Assembly: GCF_008801405.1 (NCBI RefSeq)
Contig: NZ_VZPV01000001.1
Span: 496,001-560,000 of the forward strand
Source of the DNA: Ralstonia insidiosa
Lineage (GTDB): Bacteria > Pseudomonadota > Gammaproteobacteria > Burkholderiales > Burkholderiaceae
Direction of reading: 5' to 3'
DNA: 64,000 nt
The notes under the pieces were generated by a model. The model saw nothing but the letters and a program-made list of their open reading frames with translations. It was not told the origin of the DNA and did not search any database. Each line of letters begins with the position of its first letter. The first letter of the stretch is position 1. Made by a program: the position numbers and the translations under genes. Below, piece by piece: positions 53,397 to 62,893 of this stretch.

Positions 53397-53861
53397 TTAC
53401 GATTTGCACGCCCCCACGTAGCGCCCCTGGTAACGGAAACCGATGGTCATCGGCCCGAACTGCGGATGCTGCGAGCGCCCCGTCCCCGAAATGTCGTAGC
53501 GGTTGGCGCTCAGCGGGCCGCTGCCTTCCAGTGTGCCCGTGCCACCTTGCGCGCCGGCATCGCAGTTGACCTTCACCTTGAGCGTGCCCGCAACATAGTT
53601 CCATTGCGTCAGGCGGCAGCCGGGCATGTCGCGGGCCATGTTGCGCTCCATTGTTGCGCGGACATCGCCGGCATCCTTGCTCGCTAGGCAGCCGGTGCTG
53701 GTATGCACGGAGACCTGGCGGCCGTGTTCATCCGGAATCGCCAGCGGCTTGCCGTTGACGGTGTAGCTGGTCTTGTCTTCCCATTGCCCTGGTGTCACTT
53801 CCTGCGCGTAGGCACAGACGGCCAACCCGGTCAGCAAGGCGCTACTCAACCACAATTTCAT
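53397..53861 (-). CDS. DUF3617-family secreted protein
   Basis: 154 residues. The signal peptide MKLWLSSALLTGLAVCAYAQ is followed by EVTPGQWEDKTSYTVNGK, then TGCLASKDAGD, and a beta-rich end with TLEGSGPLSANRYDISGTG. This is the pattern of the DUF3617 periplasmic family, of unknown function. Four Cys in the mature part may form disulfides. The ATG at 53861 is chosen over the TTG/GTG-type starts upstream. Confidence 0.85.
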   Translation of the reverse strand: MKLWLSSALLTGLAVCAYAQEVTPGQWEDKTSYTVNGKPLAIPDEHGRQVSVHTSTGCLASKDAGDVRATMERNMARDMPGCRLTQWNYVAGTLKVKVNCDAGAQGGTGTLEGSGPLSANRYDISGTGRSQHPQFGPMTIGFRYQGRYVGACKS

Positions 53862-53885
53862 GCGTGCTCTCCCCACGTTGATAAG

Positions 53886-53911
53886 AAAACGGCGCTCTTG
53901 GGCGCCGTTTT
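53886..53911 (-). terminator. Terminator between the OmpR-type regulator and the DUF3617 gene
   Basis: AAAACGGCGC (53886-53895) pairs perfectly with GCGCCGTTTT (53902-53911) with a 6-base loop. Both genes flanking it read on the minus strand, so it ends the regulator transcript. Confidence 0.85.
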
Positions 53912-53934
53912 GTTTGATGCGTTTGTGGCTTGCG

Positions 53935-54765
53935 TCAGGCCGTCATCTGCATCGCTGTGGGACGCAGCGGCGTGCGTGCAAACGGGGTCTCAACGATCGG
54001 CTCGGGCTTGCGTGAGGCGGCCACGTTCAGGCGATCACCAATCGGTTCGGCCGCCTGGGCCGCACCACCGCCCACCACCAGGCGGTAACCACCACCACGC
54101 ACGGTCTGGATCAGGCCGTCGCAGGGTGTGCCAGCCAGCGCCACGCGCAGCTTGCGCACGTGCACGTCGACGGTACGTTCCCCCACGAAGACATGGTTGC
54201 CCCACACGCGGTCAAGCAGTTGCGTGCGCGAGTGCACGCGCTGCGGATGCGCGACCAGGAAATGCAGCAGGCGGAATTCCAGCGGGCTGAGTGCGATGGC
54301 GCGCGGGCCGGTTTCGACTTGCGCAGTCACGCCCAGGGTCAGCGGGTCGAGGCGCAGGCCGTTGACCTGCAGGATCTCGTCGCCTTGCTGCGGTGCGCGT
54401 CGGCGGAGCACGGCGCGGATGCGCGCATGCAACTCGCCCGTGTCGCAGGGCTTGACGACGTAGTCGTCTGCGCCGGCGTCGAGTGCCGCGATCTTGGCGC
54501 GCGCGTCGCCATGACGCGACAACACGATGACAGGCAGGCCGCGCGTTTGCGTACTGGCACGCAGCGCCAGAAGCATGTCGATCGACTCACGCTCGGGCCA
54601 TGCCCACTCCATCACGAGCAAATCCGGCGTGGACGCCTGGATTGCGGTTTGCGCTTGCACTGGGCTGTCGACACGCAGGACATGATGTCCGCCGTCGCGC
54701 AGGGAAAATGACAAACGTTCGCCCTCTGCCTGGTCCTGTTCGACCAGCACGATTTGAGTACCCAC
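53935..54765 (-). CDS. OmpR/PhoB-family regulator with a degenerate receiver
   Basis: 276 residues. The receiver fold is present, with Ser83 (VLSRHGD) and Lys105 (VVKPCDTGEL). But the acidic pocket reads VEQDQ instead of VEDD/E, and the phospho-acceptor Asp is Glu53 (LLVMEWAWPE). The winged-helix domain is intact (LSPLEFRLLHFLVAHPQRV, RTVDVHVRKLRVAL, IQTVRGGGYRL). A ~45-residue unstructured tail follows. The GTG at 54765 has GGGAGG 8 bases upstream. No kinase gene is adjacent. It probably acts without phosphorylation. Confidence 0.9.
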   Translation of the reverse strand: MGTQIVLVEQDQAEGERLSFSLRDGGHHVLRVDSPVQAQTAIQASTPDLLVMEWAWPERESIDMLLALRASTQTRGLPVIVLSRHGDARAKIAALDAGADDYVVKPCDTGELHARIRAVLRRRAPQQGDEILQVNGLRLDPLTLGVTAQVETGPRAIALSPLEFRLLHFLVAHPQRVHSRTQLLDRVWGNHVFVGERTVDVHVRKLRVALAGTPCDGLIQTVRGGGYRLVVGGGAAQAAEPIGDRLNVAASRKPEPIVETPFARTPLRPTAMQMTA

Positions 54766-55574
54766 TTGTAAAACCTCCCGTCTAACCAGCCGACACACTC
54801 CGGCGAGCAGCCCTGCGGCTGCGCTCTGCTGTCTGCGGTGCGCGTTGTTATGGATTCCGTGCCGGCATTGCGCGTCTGCCTGCAGGTCATGCCTCTCGGG
54901 CGCCATCTGCCGGACCTTGCGGACCTGCAGGACGATCGTCGTGTGTTGCCATCCCGTTGACGATCGGTGGCGGAGCCTCCTGGTGTATCCAGGGTGGTTT
55001 GGGATTGGTCGATCAGCCCCCCGGCCTTCTCGTGGCGCGCCGCACTATGCAATCGTTTGCACAAGGTGCGGCATCGTCAACGCGAAAACCGAGCCGGCGC
55101 CCCCCCGGGCGCCGGGAAGATGGGGCATATCCCCCATCGGCACATGGCATTGGCCAGCCTTCCTTTCCCGATTCCTCTTGTGTGGATACCCCCTCCGGCT
55201 CATGGAAGAGAAATCCCGTTTTGCTGGATTATAAGAATGTCGTGGGAATTCGTCACGCGCCAATTTTAAAAGTCGGTAATTTTTTAGGGGCGGTACATTT
55301 CGTACGCCAATGATTGACATGCGATCTTCATAAAGCTATGTCTGGCAAGGGTTTTGGGGCGCATCATGCTGGCAATGATTTGCTGTTCGCATAAATGCAC
55401 GGTGATTATGTTTCCACCGGCATATTGTGCAATCACCTGTGCTTGACGGTATTTTTTACAACGGGATTCAATTAAATTTAATTCAAGTGATCTGTTTTAT
55501 TGAAGGGGGTAAATCGCCTAATTTAAACCTTTAGGATTACTGCTTGTTGCTTGAGCAAGTGCCGGCTGTGGGCG
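54766..55574. other. Gene-free region, AT-rich in its second half
   Basis: About 800 bases with no supportable gene. From ~55,215 to 55,550 the sequence is clearly AT-richer than anything else in the window. TTGACA (55314-55319) with a 17-base spacer to TATGTC (55337-55342) could be a promoter pointing into this AT-rich part. A perfect 14-bp palindrome AATTAAATTTAATT is at 55470-55483. The first half is GC-rich and featureless apart from the regulator's ribosome site. Confidence 0.5.
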
Positions 55575-55600
55575 AAAAAAAGCCCGCGCGAGGCGGGCTT
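55575..55600 (-). terminator. Terminator of pckG
   Basis: AAGCCCGC (55580-55587) pairs with GCGGGCTT (55593-55600). On the minus strand the stem is followed by seven T, 22 bases past the pckG stop. Confidence 0.9.
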
Positions 55601-55621
55601 CCTGTGGGGCGCGGGTGAGCG

Positions 55622-57490
55622 TCAGCCTTGCAGGCGACTCTCCAGGCGCGCCTTCGCTTCGGGCAGTGCCTGCGGCAGGTGGTTCGCCAACTGCGTAAAC
55701 AGCTCGTCGTGCAGCGCCAGCTCCTGCTTCCAGGCGGTGGCGTCCAGCGAGATCACCTTGGCAAACTGCTCGGCCGTGAAGTCCAGGCCGTCCCAGCTCA
55801 GCTCTTCGTAGCGCGGCGACACGCCAAAGACGTGCTCATCGCCCTGCACCTGGTCTTCCATGCGGTCGATCATCCACTTCAGCACGCGCATGTTCTCGCC
55901 AAAGCCCGGCCACACGAACTTGCCGTTCTCGTCCTTGCGGAACCAGTTCACGCAGAAGATCTTCGGCAGCGTGGCGCCGCTCTTGGCGAGCTGGTCACCC
56001 AGCTTGAGCCAGTGTGCGAAGTAGTCGGCCATGTTGTAGCCGCAGAACGGCAACATGGCGAACGGGTCGCGGCGCACCACGCCCTGCTGGCCAGCGGCCG
56101 CAGCGGTGGTTTCCGAGCCCATCGTGGCGGCCATGTACACGCCTTCGATCCAGTCGCGCGCTTCGGTGACGAGCGGCACGGTGGTCGAGCGGCGCCCGCC
56201 AAAGATGAACGCATCAATGGGTACGCCGGCCGGGTTGTCCCATTCCGGATCGATCGACGGGCACTGCGAGGCCGGTGCCGTGAAACGTGCGTTCGGGTGC
56301 GCGGCCTTGCGGCCGGTTTCCTTGCCAATCTCCGGCGTCCAGCTTTGGCCCTGCCAGTCGGTCAGGTGTGCGGGCACGGCATCGGTCATGCCTTCCCACC
56401 ACACGTCGCCGTCGTCCGTCAGCGCCACGTTGGTGAAGATGACGTTCTCCTTGAGCGTCGCCATCGCGTTGGGGTTGGTCTTCTCGCCCGTGCCCGGTGC
56501 CACGCCAAAGAAGCCCGATTCCGGGTTGATGGCGTACAGGCGGGTCTGGCCGTCCGCGTCTTGGCGCGGCTTGATCCAGGCGATGTCGTCGCCGATGGTG
56601 GTCACCTTCCAGCCGTTGAAGCCGGCCGGCGGAATCAGCATCGCAAAGTTGGTCTTGCCGCAGGCCGACGGGAAAGCGGCGGCCACGTGATACGTCTTGC
56701 CCTCGGGCGAGGTCACGCCCAGGATCAGCATGTGCTCGGCCAGCCAGCCCTGGTCGCGGCCCATGGTGGAGGCGATACGCAGTGCGAAGCACTTCTTGCC
56801 CAGCAGCGCGTTGCCGCCGTAGCCGGAGCCGAACGACCAGATCTCACGCGTTTCCGGGAAGTGGACGATGTACTTGGTCGGGTTGCACGGCCACGGCACG
56901 TCTTTCTCGCCGGCGGCGAGCGGCTTGCCGACGGTGTGCACGCAAGGCACGAACTCGCCGTCGGTGCCCAGCACGTCGTACACCGCGCGGCCCATGCGCG
57001 TCATGATGCGCATGTTGACGGCCACGTACGGGCTGTCCGACAGTTCCACGCCAATGTGCGCGATCGGCGAACCCAGCGGGCCCATCGAGAACGGCACCAC
57101 ATACAGCGTGCGGCCGCGCATGCTGCCGTCAAACAGGCCGCTCAGCGTCTGGCGCATCTCGGCCGGGGCCGTCCAGTTGTTGGTGGGGCCGGCGTCTTCC
57201 TTCTTTTGCGAGCAGATGAAAGTGCGGTCTTCCACACGCGCCACGTCCGACGGGTCCGACAGCGCCAGGTACGAGTTCTTGCGCTTGGCCGGGTTGAGCT
57301 GCTTCATGGTGCCCGCGGCGACCATCTCCGCGCACAGGCGGTCGTACTCTTCTTGCGAGCCATCGCACCAGACAATGCGCTCCGGCTTGGTGAGTGCAGC
57401 GATTTCGCCCACCCATGCGACCAGGCGCGGGTGTTTCACGTAATCGGGCACGTTCAATGCGGGCACGCCCTGCATCGCGGGTTGATTCAT
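55622..57490 (-). CDS. pckG: Phosphoenolpyruvate carboxykinase (GTP)
   Basis: 622-residue GTP-dependent PEPCK that makes PEP from oxaloacetate for gluconeogenesis. The PEP/OAA-binding and metal regions (WSFGSGYGGNALLGKKC, GDDIAWIK) and the P-loop with reactive Cys, FPSACGKTNFAML, are intact. The nucleotide-site region FIFGGRRSTTVPLV and the C-terminal CVNWFRKDENGKFVWPGFGEN are also present. The ATG at 57490 (MNQPAM) is the first good start. It stands alone with its own terminator. Confidence 0.97.
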   Translation of the reverse strand: MNQPAMQGVPALNVPDYVKHPRLVAWVGEIAALTKPERIVWCDGSQEEYDRLCAEMVAAGTMKQLNPAKRKNSYLALSDPSDVARVEDRTFICSQKKEDAGPTNNWTAPAEMRQTLSGLFDGSMRGRTLYVVPFSMGPLGSPIAHIGVELSDSPYVAVNMRIMTRMGRAVYDVLGTDGEFVPCVHTVGKPLAAGEKDVPWPCNPTKYIVHFPETREIWSFGSGYGGNALLGKKCFALRIASTMGRDQGWLAEHMLILGVTSPEGKTYHVAAAFPSACGKTNFAMLIPPAGFNGWKVTTIGDDIAWIKPRQDADGQTRLYAINPESGFFGVAPGTGEKTNPNAMATLKENVIFTNVALTDDGDVWWEGMTDAVPAHLTDWQGQSWTPEIGKETGRKAAHPNARFTAPASQCPSIDPEWDNPAGVPIDAFIFGGRRSTTVPLVTEARDWIEGVYMAATMGSETTAAAAGQQGVVRRDPFAMLPFCGYNMADYFAHWLKLGDQLAKSGATLPKIFCVNWFRKDENGKFVWPGFGENMRVLKWMIDRMEDQVQGDEHVFGVSPRYEELSWDGLDFTAEQFAKVISLDATAWKQELALHDELFTQLANHLPQALPEAKARLESRLQG

Positions 57491-57919
57491 GACCAAAACT
57501 CCAATGGAAGTGAAAAAGAAAGCGGTGGCAGATCAGCACGGCAACCAGGGGCAGCGCGCCAGGCGGCGGCATGGAAAGCGATCGACGGCGCATCGTGAAC
57601 GGGCCGGATCAGCGACTTCCAGAGGGAGGGGCAACGCAGGCGGAGGGACAGGAGCCGTGCTGATTTCACATTCAGTTACAAAGCGGTGCGCTGACGGAAC
57701 GTGGGTTTTTCCGGGCAGCGGGGGCCGCGTGCGCTAAAGTGGCGGGACCGAGGTCAACAGACCCTAGAACAAGGACTCGTCACCAGCGAGGCGGCGCAAA
57801 TTGCGTGCCCGCGGCGGGCAATTCCAAACGTCGCAACGGATTGTTGTGCGACGAGGGATGGGAAGAATACCACCGCGAGGGATCGCTGTTTTTTGCTGCG
57901 CACCATTGTTCGAAGTGAG
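57491..57919. promoter_or_regulatory. Divergent intergenic region, pckG / 2-hydroxyacid dehydrogenase
   Basis: 429 bases without a gene. An inverted repeat AATTGC (57799-57804) ... GCAATT (57818-57823) brackets a GC-rich centre and looks like an operator or hairpin about 100 bases before the dehydrogenase. I cannot place promoters for either gene with confidence. Confidence 0.4.
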
Positions 57920-58954
57920 ATGTCGATGAAGATTGCCGTACTGGACGACTACCAAGACGCTGTCCGCAAGCTGGATTGCTTCAGCCTGATGCAGGACCAC
58001 GAAGTCAAAGTGTTCAACAACACCGTCAAAGGCGTGGGGCAATTGGCCGCACGCGTGGCGGATGTGGAAGCCATCGTGCTGATCCGGGAGCGCACGCGCG
58101 TGACGCGTCAGTTGCTCGATCGCCTGCCCAAACTCAAGATCATCAGCCAGACCGGCCGCGTATCGCGCGATGCCGGCAGCCATATCGACCTGGATGCCTG
58201 TACCGACAAGGGCGTGGTCGTGCTGGAGGGCAAGGGCTCGCCGGTAGCGCCGGCCGAGCTGACCTGGGCGCTGGTGATGGCCGCGCAGCGGCGCATTCCG
58301 CAATATGTGGCGAGCCTCAAGCACGGCGCGTGGCAGCAGTCGGGGCTGAAGTCGACCACGATGCCGCCCAACTTCGGCATCGGCCGTGTGCTGAAGGGCC
58401 AGACGCTCGGTATTTTTGGTTACGGCAAGATCGGCCAGCTTGTGGCGGGTTATGGCCGTGCCTTTGGCATGAACGTGCTGGTGTGGGGGCGCGAAGGCTC
58501 GCAGGAGCGCGCCCGCGCCGACGGCTTTGGCGTGGCGGAATCGAAGGAGGCGCTGTTCGAGCAGTCCGACGTGTTGTCCGTCCACCTGCGCTTGAACGAC
58601 GAGACGCGCGGCATTGTGACGGTGGCCGACCTCACGCGCATGAAGCCGACCGCCCTCTTCGTCAACACCAGCCGCGCTGAACTGGTGGAAGAAAACGGCC
58701 TGGTGACCGCGCTCAACCGCGGGCGCCCGGGTATGGCCGCCATCGACGTGTTTGAAACGGAACCCATCCTGCAGGGCCACACCCTGCTGCGCATGGAGAA
58801 CTGCATCTGCACGCCGCACATCGGCTATGTGGAACGCGACAGCTACGAGATGTACTTCCGCGTCGCGTTCCAGAACATCCTCGATGTGCTGCAGGGCAAC
58901 GTCGACAGCGTCGTTAACCCGACAGCGCTGGCACCCGCGCTCATTCGCGCCTGA
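57920..58954 (+). CDS. D-2-hydroxyacid dehydrogenase family protein
   Basis: 344 residues. The NAD-binding domain has GIFGYGKIGQLVAGYGRAFG. The catalytic Arg is in VNTSRAELV, Glu in DVFETEP and His in CTPHIGYVE. These are the full catalytic set of the D-isomer-specific dehydrogenase family (glycerate, phosphoglycerate and related acids). The closest subgroup appears to be PGDH-like without an ACT domain. The start is ATG 57920 or ATG 57926 (MKIAVLDDYQD). The substrate is unknown. Confidence 0.88.
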   Translation: MSMKIAVLDDYQDAVRKLDCFSLMQDHEVKVFNNTVKGVGQLAARVADVEAIVLIRERTRVTRQLLDRLPKLKIISQTGRVSRDAGSHIDLDACTDKGVVVLEGKGSPVAPAELTWALVMAAQRRIPQYVASLKHGAWQQSGLKSTTMPPNFGIGRVLKGQTLGIFGYGKIGQLVAGYGRAFGMNVLVWGREGSQERARADGFGVAESKEALFEQSDVLSVHLRLNDETRGIVTVADLTRMKPTALFVNTSRAELVEENGLVTALNRGRPGMAAIDVFETEPILQGHTLLRMENCICTPHIGYVERDSYEMYFRVAFQNILDVLQGNVDSVVNPTALAPALIRA

Positions 58955-58976
58955 CGCCAACCATCGTTTAGACCGA

Positions 58977-59867
58977 TCAAGCCGCGGCGCGAAGCTGCGG
59001 CTGATTGGCGCCTGCGCCGTCAAAGCGGAAGCTGTCCATTGCCAGCGAGCCGTAGGTGACGGTGTCGACCACGTGCTGGGCCTGCACGCCGCCGGCCGTG
59101 GCCTGCGCCGGTTGGCCCATTGCCGCGCCGAGTGCCACATACAGCGGCATCAGGTGCTCGTCGGTCGGGTGGGCGTGGGCGGCTTGCGGGGCTTGCGCGC
59201 GGTAGTCGCAGAAGGTGGTGAAATCACCACTGCGGATGCCTTCGGTCATGGCCTCCATCATCCATTCGCGGAACGCATCCACCCACGGCTCGACCGGCAC
59301 GCCATGCTGTGCCGTGCCGGGGCCGCGCATCAGTGCGCGTAGGTTGTGTGTGAAGCTGCCCGAGCCGATGATCAGCACGCCCTCGTCGCGCAGCGGCGCG
59401 AGCGTGCGCCCCATCGCCATCTGGCAGGCGGGCGACAGGCCAGGCATGAGCGACACCTGCACCACGGGGATCTTCGCCTCGGGGAACATCAGCATCAGCG
59501 GCACCCAGGCGCCATGGTCCAGCGGCTGGCGCGGGTCGAGCACGGTGGAGGCTTGCTCCTCCAATCCGGGGACGACGTTGCCGTCGATCAGCGCGCGGAT
59601 GCGTTCGGCCAGATCGGGTGCGCCCGGCGGCGCATATTCCAGCGCGTAGAGCTGCGGCGGAAAGCCGCCAAAGTCGTGCCAGGCCTCCTGCTGTGCACGC
59701 GCGGTGACGGCCGGGCGGCGCGTCATCCAATGCGGCGAAACGACCACGATGGCGCGTGGGCTGAGCGCGGTCATCTCTTGCCCAAGCGCAGCGAGGGATT
59801 GGCCGACAGGGCCCGGATCGGCCGCCAGCATCGGCGACCCATGAGACAGATAGAGCACGGGAAGCAT
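58977..59867 (-). CDS. DODA-type extradiol ring-opening dioxygenase (LigB superfamily)
   Basis: 296 residues. It begins MLPVLYLSHGSPMLAADPG, the conserved start of the DODA/YgiD group. Metal ligands are expected in LSHGSPM and VVSPHWMTRRP. Further conserved parts are LDHGAWVPLMLMFPEA and SGSFTHNLRAL, ending with HPTDEHLMPLYVALGA. The family cleaves catechols such as DOPA using Zn or Fe. The ATG at 59867 has AGGAA upstream. It converges with the dehydrogenase, 22 bases apart. Confidence 0.9.
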   Translation of the reverse strand: MLPVLYLSHGSPMLAADPGPVGQSLAALGQEMTALSPRAIVVVSPHWMTRRPAVTARAQQEAWHDFGGFPPQLYALEYAPPGAPDLAERIRALIDGNVVPGLEEQASTVLDPRQPLDHGAWVPLMLMFPEAKIPVVQVSLMPGLSPACQMAMGRTLAPLRDEGVLIIGSGSFTHNLRALMRGPGTAQHGVPVEPWVDAFREWMMEAMTEGIRSGDFTTFCDYRAQAPQAAHAHPTDEHLMPLYVALGAAMGQPAQATAGGVQAQHVVDTVTYGSLAMDSFRFDGAGANQPQLRAAA

Positions 59868-59971
59868 GTCAAATTTCCTGAAGAATGTGGCCACCATTTT
59901 GCGCCTCCCCTACGCGGGTAACGTGCATGGATTTGGCGGTGGGGGTCAGGAAAACTGAAGAAGATGTGCGC

Positions 59972-59993
59972 AAAAAAGCCCGCCGAAGCGGGC
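59972..59993 (-). terminator. Terminator of the RND operon
   Basis: GCCCGC-CGAA-GCGGGC (59978-59993). On the minus strand it is followed by six T, 24 bases after the last stop. Confidence 0.88.
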
Positions 59994-60016
59994 AATGGAA
60001 TCGGAGGACAGGCGCG

Positions 60017-62878
60017 TCAGCTTGCCGGAGTGGTCTCCGGCGACGGTGCCGCGGCGGCCGATTGCTCGGTCCACCCGCCGCCCAGGGCCTTGTACAGCGT
60101 CACCAGATTGTTCAGCCGCGACACGCGCAACGTGATCAGGCTCTGCTGCGCGTTGAACAGCGAGCGCTCGGCGTCGAGCAGCGTCAGTGCGCTGTCCACG
60201 CCACGTTGGGCGCGCGCCTCCGACAGGAGGAAGCGTTTGCCTTCGGACTGCACCAATGCCTGCTGTGCAGTCAGTTGCTCGTCGAGCAGGGCGCGCCCTG
60301 ACAGCGCGTCCGATACCTCTTGGAACGCGGTCTGAATGGCCTTTTCGTACTGCGCCACGGCGATCTTCTTGTTGGCTTCCGACACGCGCAGGTTGGCCAG
60401 GTTGGCGCCGCCCGCAAAGATCGGCAGGCTGATCGACGGGCCGAAGCTCCAGGCGCCCTGGCCGCCCTTGAACAGGTCTGAGAACGCAGCGCTGGCGGTG
60501 CCGTAGCTGCCGGTGAGCGTGATGCGCGGGAAGAACGCCGCACGCGCCGCGCCGATGTCGGCATTGGCGGCCTTGAGCGTGTGCTCGGCCTGGAGGATGT
60601 CGGGGCGACGCTCCAGCAGGTCGCTCGGCAAGCCGGCGGGCAGGTCGGTCAGCAGGCGTTGTGCATCGAGGCCACCGCCGGTGGGCAACTCCGCTGGCAG
60701 CGGCTGGCCGATCAACACCACCAACGCATGCTCGGCCTGTGCGGCTTGCAGCTTGGAGGCGGCCAGTGCCGTTTGCGCGGTGTTGCGCGCTTCGGTCAAC
60801 TTTTCATGGCCAAGACCGGCCTGGTCTTTGAGCTGCAAGTCAAAGCCGCTGGCGTTGCCCAGCTCCATCACCGCCGGCGGGACGAAGGCGTAGGCCAGTG
60901 CACCCTTGATGTGCGAGAAAGCGCCCATGGCACGGTTGGCCACCGCCTGGACCTTCTGGTCGGCGCGTTTGCGCTGGCTCCAGTCCTTCATCATCACAAA
61001 GGCCACGCCCATGTTGGCGCCGCGCCCGGCAAAGCTGAAGCCTGCTACGGTGAAGACCGAGGCGACGTTCTCCTTCTCGTCGGTCAGCAGGTAGTGCTCG
61101 ACTTGCTTGAGCACCTCGATGGTCTGTTCTTGCGTGGCGCCGGTCGGCAATTGGATCTGCGCAAACATCACGCCCTGGTCTTCGTCCGGCAGGAAGGCCG
61201 AGGGCAGGCGCATGAACAGCACTGCCAGCACGCCCACAATGGCGGCATACACCAGCATCATGCGCACCGGCTTCTTGAGCAGGCGTTGCACACCTGAGGT
61301 GTAGCGATGTGTGCCGTTGTCGAGTGTGCGGTTGAACCAGCGGAACAACGCGAATTTCTTCGCTTCGTGGTCTTTGTCGACCGGCTTGAGCAGCGTCGCG
61401 CATAGCGCAGGCGTGAGGATCATCGCCACCAGCACCGACAGCACCATGGCCGAGACGATGGTGATCGAGAACTGACGATAGATCGCCCCGGTCGAGCCCG
61501 AGAAGAACGCCATCGGAATGAACACGGCCGAGAGCACCAGGGCAATGCCGACCAGCGCGCCCGTGATCTGCCCCATCGATTTGCGCGTGGCTTCCTTGGG
61601 CGGCAGGCCCTCTTCGCTCATCACGCGCTCGACGTTTTCGACCACCACGATGGCATCGTCCACCAGCAGGCCGATCGCCAGCACCATGCCAAACATGGTG
61701 AGCGTGTTGATGGAGAAGCCCGCCGCCGCCAGCACGCCAAACGTACCCAGCAGCACCACCGGCACGGCAATGGTCGGGATGAGTGTGGCGCGGAAATTCT
61801 GCAGGAACAGGTACATCACGCAGAACACCAGCACGATGGCTTCGGCCAGTGTCTTGATCACGTCCTCGATCGACTGCTTGACCACCGGCGTGGTGTCATA
61901 CGGCGTGACGACTTCCAGGCCCTTCGGGAAGTATTGCGACAGCGTCTTCACCTCGTCGCGCACCACCTGGGCGGTGGCCAGCGCGTTGGCGCCGGTGGCC
62001 AACTGGATGCCGATACCGGCCGCCGGTTTGCCGTTGTAGCGCGAGAGGATCGAGTAATCCTGGCCGCCCAGCTCCACGCGGGCCACATCGCCCAGCAGCA
62101 CTTTCGAGCCATCCGGGTTGACCTTGAGCAGCACGTTGCGGAACTGCTCGGCGGTTTGCAGGCGCGTCTGTGCGGTGATGGTGGCGTTCAACTGCTGGCC
62201 GGACACTGCGGGTGCGCCGCCCAACTGGCCAGCCGACACGTCGGCGTTTTGCGCCTGCACGGCGTTGGCCACATCATTGGTGGTGAGCTGATAGCTCGTG
62301 AGCTTGTTCGGGTCCAGCCACAGGCGCATGGCATACGGCGCACCGAACACGGTGACGGTACCGACGCCGGGCAGGCGGCTGATCGGATCCTTCATCGTCG
62401 AGTTGATGTAGTCGCCCAGTGCGCTCTTGTCCATCGAGCCATCGGTGGAGACCACCCCCAGCACCATCAGGAAGCTCGCGTTGGCCTTGGCCACGCTGAT
62501 GCCCAACTGCTGCACCACCTGCGGCAGCAGCGGCGTGGCCAGCTGCAGCTTGTTCTGCACCTGCACCTGCGCGATGTTCGGGTCCGCCGCCGATGTAAAC
62601 GTCAGCGTGATCTGCACGTTGCCGGCGGAGTCCGACGTCGACGCCATGTATTGCAGGTTGTCGATGCCGTTCATCTGCTGCTCGATCACCTGCGTGACGG
62701 TGTCCTCCACCGTCTTGGCGCTCGCACCCGGGTAGGTGGCGTTGATCACCACCGACGGCAGCGCGATGGTCGGATACTGCGACACCGGCAGGCTGGTGAT
62801 GGACAAAGCCCCCGCCAGCATGATGACGATGGCGACCACCCACGCAAAGATCGGGCGGTCAATAAAGAAGCGTGCCAT
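60017..62878 (-). pseudogene. In-frame fusion of a truncated RND pump and a truncated outer-membrane factor
   Basis: One open frame of 953 codons. Residues 1 to ~699 follow an AcrB/MexB (HAE1) pump without gaps: MARFFIDRPIFAWVVAI, Asp407/Asp408 in GLLVDDAIVVVENV, up to QAGLGHEKLTEARN. At residue ~700 (near 60,780) the sequence changes to an OprM/NodT-type outer-membrane factor, from the AQTALAASKLQAAQAEHALVVLIGQ region (in part: AEHALVVLIGQ), through LLERRPDILQAEH and ISLPIFAGGANLANLRV, to LYKALGGGW. Missing are the last ~350 residues of the pump (five helices, the Lys/Arg of the proton relay) and roughly half of the channel. It is very unlikely to be a working efflux protein. Confidence 0.88.
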
Positions 62879-62893
62879 GTTGAATGCCCTCGC

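Noticed and set aside
55628..57598. 656-codon open frame on the plus strand opposite pckG
   Set aside because: Arg/His/Ala-rich composition with no motif; it is the complement of a well-conserved gene in GC-rich DNA.
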